A stretch of DNA of 21,788 nt. Source: Ruminococcaceae bacterium UBA6842 (GTDB lineage Bacteria; Bacillota; Clostridia; Oscillospirales; Acutalibacteraceae). A model generated the notes under the pieces. It saw only the letters and a program-made list of their open reading frames with translations, had not been told where the DNA came from and searched no databases. Shown here piece after piece: positions 12,742-19,529 of this stretch. Position 1 is the first letter of the stretch. Every line of letters starts with the position of its first letter. The stretch covers positions 1 to 21,788 of the forward strand of contig DKDS01000074.1 of assembly GCA_002451855.1 (NCBI GenBank), in the 5' to 3' direction. The position numbers and the translations under genes were made by a program.

Positions 12742-13098
12742 ATGAACGATTTACTTATACACAATGTGGAAGAAAAACTGAAAAAAGAATTTAAATCCGA
12801 AGACCCAAACGATCCCGCAACAATGATACAAAAAAAGGTTTGCGAAGCACTTATTTGTTTTTGCAAACAAAGCAAAAACCTTGCAGAGCAGATAATATCT
12901 TCGGATAAAAAGTTTTATGATTGCTGTAAAGAAATACTCAAAGATACAAAATCAGCTCGGTATATATCGGATTTTGACGCGTATGACCGCGCTGTAAAAT
13001 TTTACTGCCCGTCCGCAATTATAGAGTTCAAGATGAACATAAAATCCGAAAACACTGACGGAACGGAAAGTATTTCATTGCTTGATTTACTGGGGTGA
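12742..13098 (+). CDS. PcfK-like protein (AcrIIA9-related family)
   Basis: A 118-residue acidic/helical protein. QSKNLAEQIISSDKKFYDCC, KDTKSARYISDFDAYDRAVK and FYCP, and a terminal ISLLDLLG are the layout I associate with the PcfK-like family of conjugative elements and Clostridia/Bacteroidales phages. Some members of that family are annotated as the Cas9 inhibitor AcrIIA9. Whether this protein inhibits Cas9 cannot be judged from sequence. GAAGGAG precedes the ATG; it starts 4 bases after the helicase-methylase stop and overlaps the next gene's ribosome site. A PcfJ-like gene two positions downstream supports the assignment, since pcfJ and pcfK are neighbours in plasmid pCF10. Family call moderate, function unknown. 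Confidence 0.68.
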   Translation: MNDLLIHNVEEKLKKEFKSEDPNDPATMIQKKVCEALICFCKQSKNLAEQIISSDKKFYDCCKEILKDTKSARYISDFDAYDRAVKFYCPSAIIEFKMNIKSENTDGTESISLLDLLG

Positions 13099-13103
13099 GC
13101 GGA

Positions 13104-13625
13104 ATGTTGGCGTATAAAGCTTTCGGTAAAGGGCTCATTTGCAGAGGATATAAATTTAAGGCAGGAATAACATCAACAACCGAAGAGGCTAACTGTGTAA
13201 GAAACGGTTTTCACGCTGCCGAAGATCCGTTAGATATGTTTACATACTATCCGAATACAGAAACCTCGGAATACTGGATTGTAAAGCTTGGCGGTGATAT
13301 GCACGAAGACGGCAGTGACAGTAAGATTGCTTGTACGGAGCTTACGCCCGTCAGAAGGCTAAAGCCCGAAGAGATTGCCGCCGCCGCATTACTGTATATA
13401 AAAAAACACCCGCAGCGCACACATCGAAAAGAGTTTTCGTGTAAATGGTTTAAAGCGGCATATGGCAGCAGTCCCGAACTCAGCGGCAATAAAGGTCAAT
13501 TTCTTGCTTTTGCAGTTAAGTACAAAAGCGATACCGAATTAAGCATATTCCGAGTTGACGGGCGGAAATACAAAGATGGAGTTTTATATAACGCCTATGG
13601 GGAAGAAGTGTGTAAAAATGAATGA
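13104..13625 (+). CDS. DUF7666-like phage protein
   Basis: A 173-residue soluble protein. Its N-terminal ~90 residues show KAFGKGLICRGYKFKAG, CVRNGFHAAEDPLDMFTYY and EYWIVKLGGDMHEDGSDSK, the pattern of a widespread phage domain I know as DUF7666 (C-R-G-Y/F-x-F, GFHACE.PLD, YYWEVE..G). The second half, with a helix (PEEIAAAALLYIKKHPQR) and a beta-rich end, is specific to this group. The ATG at 13104 is chosen because GGGGTGA lies six bases before it; the GTG at 13095 would be inside that site. It sits between the PcfK-like and PcfJ-like genes with overlaps on both sides (its stop is inside the PcfJ-like start region), so the three are one translational unit. Function unknown. Confidence 0.72.
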   Translation: MLAYKAFGKGLICRGYKFKAGITSTTEEANCVRNGFHAAEDPLDMFTYYPNTETSEYWIVKLGGDMHEDGSDSKIACTELTPVRRLKPEEIAAAALLYIKKHPQRTHRKEFSCKWFKAAYGSSPELSGNKGQFLAFAVKYKSDTELSIFRVDGRKYKDGVLYNAYGEEVCKNE

Positions 13626-15408
13626 ACAAAACGAATTTAAAGATATGCCGCCGCTTTCGGATGAAGCGCGCGAATATATGGAGAAAGACTTCCGTCCTTA
13701 TCTTATATATGAATCGGTTGAAGGCGCCGGCAAGACAAAAAGATTTACCTGTACGGCCTGCGGCAAAGCCTTTAAAAACGGCAGCGCCGTGAAAGAAAGA
13801 ACCATAACACCTGAAATGCGTTCATTATGGTCCGTGAAACATAAAGAAGCATACAAATGCCCGTACTGCGGTGTCGAAGCTACAGCGATAAATTCCCGAA
13901 TATTGAGCACTCGAAATCTTGATGAGGAAAAATGCACCTGTGTTTTTCTTAAAAACGGCCGTGACGATGTGTGGATAAGGTGCTTTATCCGTTCCAGAAC
14001 TTACGAAGGCACAAAGTATACTTACGGTTTTCGGGAATGGATGAGATACCATTTGCGCCCCGGCAAAGCGGAATTTTGGGAGTTGTATAGCGGTGGATGG
14101 AACAAAGGAAATTTCAGAGAAGCTTTTACTTGGAACTTTGGGTTTAATCACGAAAGTCATGATTACGAAGTTTACGGTGACAATTTTACGCTTGAAGATA
14201 CTTTTTTGAAATATCACTCGTTTAAATATTACGAAGGAGTTTATGCCGCAAATTTGCCGGCAATTAAATATTTGTGCTGGTATGCCATACATCCGCAAAT
14301 AGAAATGCTTTCAAAGCTCGGATTATTTGATGTATTAAACGAAATGATATTCAGAAACACGGACGATAAATCGATTTTAAATTGGCAAGCAAAAAAGCCG
14401 TGGGAGCTTTTCGGACTGCCGAAGCAGCTTTACGATATTTGGCGAAGTGAGTATTACGGTGAGATGGATGTATTAAAGATTTTCAAGGCGCTCCGCGGTA
14501 CCTCGGCAAAAGATTTCATGTTATCAGCTGATGTATTAAAACATACCGGGCAGAGATTAAAGGAAGCTAAGAAACTAATATCGCTGTCACGCAAATTAAA
14601 TTTCAATGTAAAAGACGCAATTAAATATTGTGTAAAGAGCGGCGAACGCCTCGCCAAAAAGAAAAATACCCGTTATTTTCGAGACTATACACGGGAAGCG
14701 TTTGAAATGTGGCTCGATTATCTTGATATGGCTAAATTGGCAGGAAGCATTAAAACGGTTTCGGTATTTCCGTCAAATCTTAAAGCCGCACATGACAGTT
14801 TTTTAATCGCCGCAAATTATGCGAGAGAAAAAAAGAATTTAGAAAAGCTAAAGCGCGAAGCTGTTGCGACCGCTGCGCCGATAATCAAAAAATTCCCGAA
14901 AGTAGAAAAAATCTATAAAGGCATTAAAAATAAGTATTCGTACTCAAACGACAAATACACAATTATAGTGCCTGACGGGATTACGGATATAGTGCTCGAC
15001 GGTATGCTGCTCGGTCACTGCACCTATCGGACGGATAGATATTACGACCGCATAAGCACAAACGAATCATATATAGTTTTTCTTCGCAAGACCTCCGACA
15101 CAGAAATGCCGTGGTATACGCTTGAAATAGAACCGGGCGGAACTATAAGGCAAAAGCGCACAACCGGAGATAATCAGTTTGACGATCTCGACGAGGCAAT
15201 GCCTTTTTTACTTGAATGGCAGAGTGTCGTTGCGGGTAGGTTAAACAAATCCGACCGCATTAAAGCTCAAAAATCCAAAGTATTGCGCATCGAAGGTTTT
15301 GAAGAATTGCGCCGGACAAAGAAAAAAATCAATTACGGAGAATTGCAAGGTACATTGCTTGTGGAGGCTTTGGAAAAAGACCTTATGGAAGCAGAAAAAT
15401 TAGCTTAA
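13618..15408 (+). CDS. PcfJ-like protein
   Basis: A protein of about 596 residues. The N-terminal part has zinc-binding pairs (CTACGKAF and, some 40 residues later, CPYCG). The C-terminal part has GHCTYRTDRYYDRISTNESY, IVFLRKT and WYTLEIEPGG followed by a basic segment, the hallmark of PcfJ-like proteins (usually H.C....Y..ri..g...i.flR, then y.TlE). PcfJ comes from the enterococcal pheromone plasmid pCF10, where its exact role is not established; homologues are frequent in phages and integrative elements. The ATG at 13618 (inside ATGAATGA shared with the previous stop) is preferred. Upstream in-frame starts at 13576, 13597 or TTG 13555 would overlap the previous gene more deeply, so the start is not certain. 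The zinc fingers suggest nucleic-acid binding. Confidence 0.82.
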   Translation: MNEQNEFKDMPPLSDEAREYMEKDFRPYLIYESVEGAGKTKRFTCTACGKAFKNGSAVKERTITPEMRSLWSVKHKEAYKCPYCGVEATAINSRILSTRNLDEEKCTCVFLKNGRDDVWIRCFIRSRTYEGTKYTYGFREWMRYHLRPGKAEFWELYSGGWNKGNFREAFTWNFGFNHESHDYEVYGDNFTLEDTFLKYHSFKYYEGVYAANLPAIKYLCWYAIHPQIEMLSKLGLFDVLNEMIFRNTDDKSILNWQAKKPWELFGLPKQLYDIWRSEYYGEMDVLKIFKALRGTSAKDFMLSADVLKHTGQRLKEAKKLISLSRKLNFNVKDAIKYCVKSGERLAKKKNTRYFRDYTREAFEMWLDYLDMAKLAGSIKTVSVFPSNLKAAHDSFLIAANYAREKKNLEKLKREAVATAAPIIKKFPKVEKIYKGIKNKYSYSNDKYTIIVPDGITDIVLDGMLLGHCTYRTDRYYDRISTNESYIVFLRKTSDTEMPWYTLEIEPGGTIRQKRTTGDNQFDDLDEAMPFLLEWQSVVAGRLNKSDRIKAQKSKVLRIEGFEELRRTKKKINYGELQGTLLVEALEKDLMEAEKLA

Positions 15409-15421
15409 AGGAGAACACATT

Positions 15422-16420
15422 ATGAACGAAATAGCAAAAACAAATAAAGACAAAGCTTACGAGCTTAACAGCAGGATATTAGCCTGCGCCAATGCGGCGT
15501 ATGCGAGCCTTATGGAATCAGCAAAGCTTTTAAAGGAAATGAGAGACACAAAGCTGTATATCGAAATGGGCTACGAAAATTTTGAAGATTATACCGTAGC
15601 CGAGCTTGGCATCCACGAAAGGCAGGCATATACATATATAAAGCCTTATGAGGAATTAGGCGAGCGTTTTTTGCAGTCAAATGCAAATCTTGGCATAACA
15701 AAGCTTGCCCTTATAGCTCAACTGCCGTCCATTGACCGCGACGAATTTGTCGAGAACAACAATCTTGCCGGTATGACCGTCGAGCAGGTGAGGCAGCTTG
15801 TTAAGGATAACGACGCCAAAGGCGAGCAGTTGGATATGCTTGCCGACGAGCGCGACGCCGCCAAAGAGGAACGCGACGAAGCATTGCAGGACGCCGAAAA
15901 AGCTGAAAAACGAATAGCCGAGCTTGAAAAGGAACTCGAAGCAGAGAAAAACAAGCTGGTGCCCGTAGCTGTGAGCGAACCCGATCCTGCCGAGATAGAA
16001 AAGATAAAGGATGAAGCCATAGCAAAGGCAAAAAAGACGGCGGATAAAGAATTAAAGGCCGCAAAAAAAGAACTTGAAGAAAAACATAAAAAAGAGCTTG
16101 CCGACGCCGGCGAAAAGGCAAAGGCCGAAACCGAAAAGGCGTTAGCCGAATACAAACAAAAGCTTTCGGATATAGACAGCGAGAAAGCCGAAGCCGTAAA
16201 GCGTGCGGAACAGCTTGAAAAGCAGCTTGCGGTTTCCTCATCTGCCGAAACGGTGAAATTCAGTTTTTATTTTGAGGCTTTAAACACCGACTTCAATAAA
16301 ATAACCGAAAGCCTTAAAAAGCAGGCAGAAGAAAATCCTGAAACTGCCGCAAAGTTTAAAAAGGCTTGTTACAGTGCGCTCGATATTATGAAAAACAATC
16401 TTGACAAAATCAGCTTGTAA
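15422..16420 (+). CDS. Coiled-coil protein with ParB/DUF3102-like HTH domain
   Basis: A 332-residue protein in three parts. Residues ~10-120 are helical with an HTH of the KorB/ParB or DUF3102 type (LKEMRDTKLYIEMGYENFED, then LGIHERQAYTYIKPYEELG). Residues ~125-275 form a long, highly charged coiled coil full of Glu, Lys and Ala. A short folded C-terminus (VKFSFYFEALNTDFNKITES, then helices) ends it. This suggests a DNA-binding, oligomerising architectural or partition-like protein; no ParB CTPase box is visible and there is no ParA partner. AAAGGAG precedes the ATG 13 bases after the PcfJ-like stop. The coiled-coil section uses repetitive GAR/AAR codons, which is why long open frames appear on the opposite strand. 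Confidence 0.75.
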   Translation: MNEIAKTNKDKAYELNSRILACANAAYASLMESAKLLKEMRDTKLYIEMGYENFEDYTVAELGIHERQAYTYIKPYEELGERFLQSNANLGITKLALIAQLPSIDRDEFVENNNLAGMTVEQVRQLVKDNDAKGEQLDMLADERDAAKEERDEALQDAEKAEKRIAELEKELEAEKNKLVPVAVSEPDPAEIEKIKDEAIAKAKKTADKELKAAKKELEEKHKKELADAGEKAKAETEKALAEYKQKLSDIDSEKAEAVKRAEQLEKQLAVSSSAETVKFSFYFEALNTDFNKITESLKKQAEENPETAAKFKKACYSALDIMKNNLDKISL

Positions 16421-16460
16421 TTAGGCTGCAAAGCTATAAATATAACAGGGGGTAATATCT

Positions 16461-16547
16461 ATGTTAAATTTTACCATCGGGCTTATACTCGGAGTAATAT
16501 TCGGCTATGGCGTATGGGCAATTTTGGGAGCGAATGGGAAAGGTTAG
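16461..16547 (+). CDS. 28-residue membrane micro-protein
   Basis: ATG at 16461 after AGGGGGTAATATCT, 28 codons to TAG. The product MLNFTIGLILGVIFGYGVWA then ILGANGKG is a single hydrophobic helix with glycine-zipper spacing and a small charged end. The strong ribosome site and position in a packed operon support expression. Function unknown; it may be a regulator of a membrane process or a small membrane anchor. Confidence 0.6.
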   Translation: MLNFTIGLILGVIFGYGVWAILGANGKG

Positions 16548-16556
16548 CGTGGAAGA

Positions 16557-16844
16557 ATGATATACGAAGAAGCACATACATTTCTCGAAGCAAAACAACG
16601 AGAGATGACCGGAAACAGGAATCTGTACAATGAAAAAGCAATAAACATAAACGGTTTAGCAATATTAGCACTTGAAAAGCAGATACCGAAAAAGCCAAGA
16701 AGCGTTGAACGACAGCTTTTTGAATGCCCGTGTTGTAAACACGATTTAGGTGTTTCAGAAGATGATATTTTCGTTTATGGAATTCCTACACCAATGTATT
16801 GTCCTAAATGCGGTCAAGCGTTAGATTGGAGTGATACAGAATGA
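16557..16844 (+). CDS. Zinc-ribbon phage protein
   Basis: A 95-residue protein with a helical N-terminus (MIYEEAHTFLEAKQREMTGN, then an alanine/leucine-rich helix) and a C-terminal zinc ribbon: C57-P-C-C60 and C82-P-K-C85 in CPCCKHDLG and YCPKCGQALDW. This is a common small protein of Clostridia phages and probably binds nucleic acid or another protein; no enzyme motif is visible. The start follows GGAAG closely and another AAAGG further up. Its stop overlaps the next ATG (ATGA). Confidence 0.75.
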   Translation: MIYEEAHTFLEAKQREMTGNRNLYNEKAININGLAILALEKQIPKKPRSVERQLFECPCCKHDLGVSEDDIFVYGIPTPMYCPKCGQALDWSDTE

Positions 16845-17164
16845 GCAAATCTTGCAAAGATTGTTTGCATTGCGAAATATGCAAAATTCACGGAATGAAA
16901 GTAGAAGATGAAAAGATAAACAAAGAATTTTGCGGTTGTTTCGCTGACCGTTCCGAATGGGTGCATTTACCGTGCAGGGTGGGTGACAAGGTATATCAAA
17001 CAGACGGAATCAGAATATATGAAAGCACTATCAGAACAATTGAAATAAGTTCTGCAAGGACAGTCTATTTCACAGACAATATAGCGTTTGACGAGAGAGC
17101 AATCGGCGACAGCATATTCCTTACCCGTGAAGAAGCAGAGAAAGCAGCGGAGAAAAAGATATGA
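16841..17164 (+). CDS. Cys-rich phage protein with zinc knuckle
   Basis: A 107-residue protein. The N-terminus carries C5, C8, C11, C14, C31 and C33, enough for one or two zinc sites. It continues DRSEWVHLPCRVGDKVYQTD, a small beta-barrel-like segment, and ends IFLTREEAEKAAEKK. This WV.LPC.vGD.vY...iFLTreEAe layout is very common in Clostridia and streptococcal phages, with no known function. It is translationally coupled on both sides through ATGA overlaps. Confidence 0.78.
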   Translation: MSKSCKDCLHCEICKIHGMKVEDEKINKEFCGCFADRSEWVHLPCRVGDKVYQTDGIRIYESTIRTIEISSARTVYFTDNIAFDERAIGDSIFLTREEAEKAAEKKI

Positions 17165-17325
17165 ATAATCACTATAGCGTGTCAATGGTTAGACACTTTC
17201 AAAAAGCTGTGGCAGAAATGAACGAGGCGGCAGAACATTATAAACACCGACCGCGAGCGACAAAATGGAGCGCAGATAGATATTATAACTTTAAAAATAA
17301 GAGTAAAGGAGCGAGGAAAAAATGA
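17161..17325 (+). CDS. Small basic phage protein (54 aa)
   Basis: ATG at 17161 overlaps the previous stop as ATGA and is preceded by GCGGAG. The 54-residue product starts MNNHYSVSMVRHFQKAVAEM, is helical and ends strongly basic (NKSKGARKK), which suggests nucleic-acid contact. The stop overlaps the next start (ATGA). No family recognised. Confidence 0.65.
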   Translation: MNNHYSVSMVRHFQKAVAEMNEAAEHYKHRPRATKWSADRYYNFKNKSKGARKK

Positions 17326-17489
17326 AGCAGTGTGTTTATTTTAAAAAAGTCAAAGGACCATATGCCCTATGTTGCCTCAGAGACGGTAGCCTAAGAAAAA
17401 GCTGCCGGTGTCCGCACTTTAAACCGACATTTCTTTATAAATTGTTTAATGGAGGGTGGAAAGGTGAAAAGCGTACTTATAAGCATTAA
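17322..17489 (+). CDS. Small Cys-rich phage protein (55 aa)
   Basis: ATG at 17322 overlaps the previous stop (ATGA) and follows AAAGGAG and GAGG. The 55-residue product has MKQCVYFKKVKG, then LCCLRDGSLRKSCRCPHFKP, so five cysteines in a short span (C4, C17, C18, C28, C30) that could form one zinc site. Its last 26 bases overlap the ASCH gene's coding region and contain that gene's ribosome site (GGAGG). No family recognised. Confidence 0.62.
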   Translation: MKQCVYFKKVKGPYALCCLRDGSLRKSCRCPHFKPTFLYKLFNGGWKGEKRTYKH

Positions 17490-18141
17490 ACCGAAATGGT
17501 GTGAGCTGATAGCAAACGGCAAAAAAACAATAGAGGTCAGAAAAACAAGACCGAAATGCGATACGACGTTTAAGTGTTACATTTACTGCACAAAACCAAA
17601 AATGATTACAAAATATGTGTTTAGACCCGAAGATTACCCTGAGAATATGCGACCCCAAAAACCTGTTTTTTGCAAACAACCTGATGCAAGTTCACCGTTT
17701 TGTAGTGCCGTCAATGGCAACGGTAAGGTTATAGGTGAATTTATTTGTCGCAATATAGACCGACTGGCGGTTTGTGGGTATGACAGTCGTAATATGGAAT
17801 TACGGCGAGTAGATGATAATTTGACGGCTTATGATTTGGATTGTGATTATCTGAATAAATGCCAATTATCGTTAGATGACCTTAAAAAATACTCAAACGG
17901 AAACGGACTGTACGGTTGGCATATATCCGACCTTGTGATTTACGATGAACCGAAAGAGTTGAGCGAGTTTGCGACCTTTTGTGATAAGAATGTAAATCAC
18001 TGTGCGGATTGCGAACACTATCTTTTCGATAACGACGACCTGAACGGGTACAGGAGATGGTGTGGCGTATATCGTAGAAAACCGCTTACAAGACCCCCTC
18101 AATCGTGGTGTTATGTAGAGGAAGTGAGTAACAATGCATAA
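17464..18141 (+). CDS. ASCH-domain protein with C-terminal Cys cluster
   Basis: A 225-residue protein. The N-terminal ASCH (PUA-like) domain is shown by VLISIKPKWCELIANGKKTI, then EVRKTRP, which carries the family G.K..E.R motif, with IYCTKP and VIGEFIC further on. ASCH domains are small RNA-binding or nucleotide-handling modules. The last ~50 residues add FCDKNVNHCADCEHYLFDND and further cysteines (RWCGVY, SWCYVEE), a likely zinc-binding extension. The GTG at 17464 is chosen because GGAGG ends eight bases upstream and this gives the typical MKSVLISI start; the ATG at 17449 overlaps that site. It overlaps the next gene by 8 bases. The role in the phage is unknown; binding of RNA or modified nucleic acid is possible. 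Confidence 0.85.
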   Translation: MKSVLISIKPKWCELIANGKKTIEVRKTRPKCDTTFKCYIYCTKPKMITKYVFRPEDYPENMRPQKPVFCKQPDASSPFCSAVNGNGKVIGEFICRNIDRLAVCGYDSRNMELRRVDDNLTAYDLDCDYLNKCQLSLDDLKKYSNGNGLYGWHISDLVIYDEPKELSEFATFCDKNVNHCADCEHYLFDNDDLNGYRRWCGVYRRKPLTRPPQSWCYVEEVSNNA

Positions 18142-18616
18142 GTGCTGTGATTGCGGAGAAATTTTTGACGGTGATTTTTGTCCGGAATGTGGAAGCGAGG
18201 ATTTTGAAAGACTTTGTGTTTCTTGCGGCGATACCGACGCTAATGACGGAATATGTGACATATGTCTTAATCACTATGCAACAGATTATGAACTCCTTGA
18301 AAAAGCGAGCGATGAGTGCAAAAGCGAAACTATTTCGGCTCCAGCATTGATTGCAGATGTGCTGTCAGCGGAAAAGGCAAAAATAGAGCTTAAAGCGGTA
18401 TGCTGTGCGCCGGATGAAAATCATAACATAGCCGCTTGTGACAACGACATTATTCCTGTCCTTGAAAAAGCAATAGACCTTATGAGTGAACAGAAAATAT
18501 ATAAAATTTCCCTCGGCGTTCTGTCGGGGGGTGTTGTGGATATAAAAGCAACCTCATCCGGCAAGATTTCAATTCAACGCAGCGTTGCGCTTAAACAAAA
18601 GCGGGAAATTGAGTAA
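18134..18616 (+). CDS. Double zinc-ribbon protein of unknown function
   Basis: A 160-residue protein. The first ~45 residues contain four CxxC pairs (C4/C7, C16/C19, C28/C31, C41/C44), enough for two zinc ribbons. The rest is an acidic alpha/beta domain ending KISLGVLSGGVVDIKATSSG, then a basic tail. This suggests nucleic-acid or protein binding. It starts inside the end of the ASCH gene (GAGGAAG upstream) and ends at TAATG shared with the next gene. No catalytic motif is seen. Confidence 0.72.
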   Translation: MHKCCDCGEIFDGDFCPECGSEDFERLCVSCGDTDANDGICDICLNHYATDYELLEKASDECKSETISAPALIADVLSAEKAKIELKAVCCAPDENHNIAACDNDIIPVLEKAIDLMSEQKIYKISLGVLSGGVVDIKATSSGKISIQRSVALKQKREIE

Positions 18617-18861
18617 TGGATATAAAACAAGCGTTAGTCACTCAAAAACTAAAGCGTCCGGTGATTTTAAGCTGGCCGACACTCGGCGATATTGAATACG
18701 AATACATAGAGAGCATACACAGTAGGCTGCCGGAATACGGAATAGAGACGCCGGTCGCAATACTCAAAGACAGATTTGGCAACAGCAGTATTGTCGCAGA
18801 TATTAAAAACATCAGATTAAAAGAAGTCGGGAGCGACAAAACCGAGCTCCCGAAAGTGTAA
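18616..18861 (+). CDS. Small phage protein, beta-rich (81 aa)
   Basis: An 81-residue protein, RPVILSWPTLGDIEYEYIES, then VAILKDRFGNSSIVADIKNI: short beta strands of the type often found in small phage proteins located just before replication genes. The start overlaps the previous stop (TAATG), so translation is coupled; the ribosome site itself is weak. An inverted repeat, GGGAGC (18829-18834) with GCTCCC (18846-18851), lies at its very end and may mark RNA processing or attenuation before the long noncoding gap. Function unknown. Confidence 0.7.
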   Translation: MDIKQALVTQKLKRPVILSWPTLGDIEYEYIESIHSRLPEYGIETPVAILKDRFGNSSIVADIKNIRLKEVGSDKTELPKV

Positions 18862-19115
18862 AACCGTTTTTGCAGTCAACTGCAATATATACATATATAT
18901 AATACGCAAAAAGAAAGTCCCTCCCGGCGGCAACCGAGAGGGATAGCAGAGCGATTTTTCCGCCCCAAACCTTACATATATATAATACCACTTCGGGAGC
19001 GGAAAAGCAAGGATAAATTCAGAGGGCGGACAAGCCCTATATCGTCCTTGTATGCCATAGTAAAAAGTCAACGATATAAATTCCGCGAGAGCGGATAACA
19101 AAGGAGTTTTCGAAA
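18862..19115. other. 254-bp noncoding region rich in inverted repeats: candidate origin or structured RNA
   Basis: No credible gene lies here, although all surrounding genes overlap or nearly touch. It holds, in order: a palindrome TTGCAGT-CA-ACTGCAA (18870-18885); an AT-rich stretch; a hairpin TCCCTC/GAGGGA with an inner CGG/CCG (18918-18943); a hairpin TTTTCCGC/GCGGAAAA with a further CCC/GGG (18956-19006); AGGGC/GCCCT (19023-19038); an 8-bp inverted repeat TATATCGT/ACGATATA (19038-19045 and 19071-19078); and TCCGC/GCGGA (19083-19095). It directly precedes a DUF6017-like gene and the HUH replication gene. A replication origin, an RNA leader or a small RNA are all possible; sequence alone does not decide. 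Confidence 0.55.
18891..18988 (+). repeat. Pair of 15-bp AT-rich direct repeats
   Basis: ACATATATATAATAC occurs exactly at 18891-18905 and 18974-18988. Each copy contains TATAAT, so they could be -10 boxes (no good -35 is seen), DNA-unwinding elements of an origin or protein-binding repeats. The second copy is in the loop of the hairpin at 18956-19006. Confidence 0.7.
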
Positions 19116-19529
19116 ATGAACAATAATCATTCCGAAGTGTGCAAAAAGAGTCATTGTCAAAGTCAGGGTCAGTATCGGGCAGGTTTTGCAGAAAATTTAT
19201 ATTCTGTATTTTCCCAGATTGAGTACACAAGCTTTGATCCCGAGGTCCAACCGTTGGCTTACGAACTTGGAATGATAATTGCTGAAATATATACTTTGCC
19301 CGAGAGTTTCAAGGTACGCATAGGCGGTGCGGCGCTGTCGGCCGAGATGGTAAGTGCGGTATATCAAAGGCTCATAAAAGAAAATATCGAATTGGTAATA
19401 GAAAAATTCCGCGGCATTGACTACGAAATCAAATACCGCAAGTCATATTTCCGCACAGCCCTTTATAATTCCGCATTTGAATGTGAAAGCTATTGGGACA
19501 ATCAGGTAAGAAAGGACGGCTTCGTATAA
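19116..19529 (+). CDS. DUF6017/RepA C-terminal-like protein
   Basis: A 137-residue protein. After a polar N-terminus, residues ~45-130 read FDPEVQPLAYELGMIIAEIY, IRIGG-type GEALS replaced by VRIGGAALSAEMV, and YRKSYFRTALYNSAFECES. This resembles the C-terminal domain (DUF6017) of RepA_N-type replication initiators of Firmicutes plasmids and integrative elements, which ends in a K.Y..TALYN motif and is thought to contact replication proteins. Here the domain stands alone, without the RepA_N DNA-binding part. AAAGGAG precedes the ATG, and the stop overlaps the HUH endonuclease start (TAATG), so the two are coupled and may work together at an origin in the preceding gap. The family link is by eye and moderate. 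Confidence 0.6.
   Translation: MNNNHSEVCKKSHCQSQGQYRAGFAENLYSVFSQIEYTSFDPEVQPLAYELGMIIAEIYTLPESFKVRIGGAALSAEMVSAVYQRLIKENIELVIEKFRGIDYEIKYRKSYFRTALYNSAFECESYWDNQVRKDGFV

Noticed and set aside
13825..14298. A 157-codon open frame antisense to the PcfJ-like gene
   Set aside because: No ribosome site or family resemblance, and it is fully covered by a well-supported plus-strand gene.
15718..16241. Two long open frames (about 145 codons) on the minus strand
   Set aside because: They are Ser/Phe/Ala- or Arg/Leu-rich complements of the Glu/Lys/Ala coiled-coil codons of the plus-strand gene and have no initiation signal.
18817..19230. A 137-codon open frame on the minus strand across the noncoding gap
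   Set aside because: No ribosome site, overlaps genes on the plus strand at both ends, and the composition is that of a complement of AT-rich and hairpin sequence.
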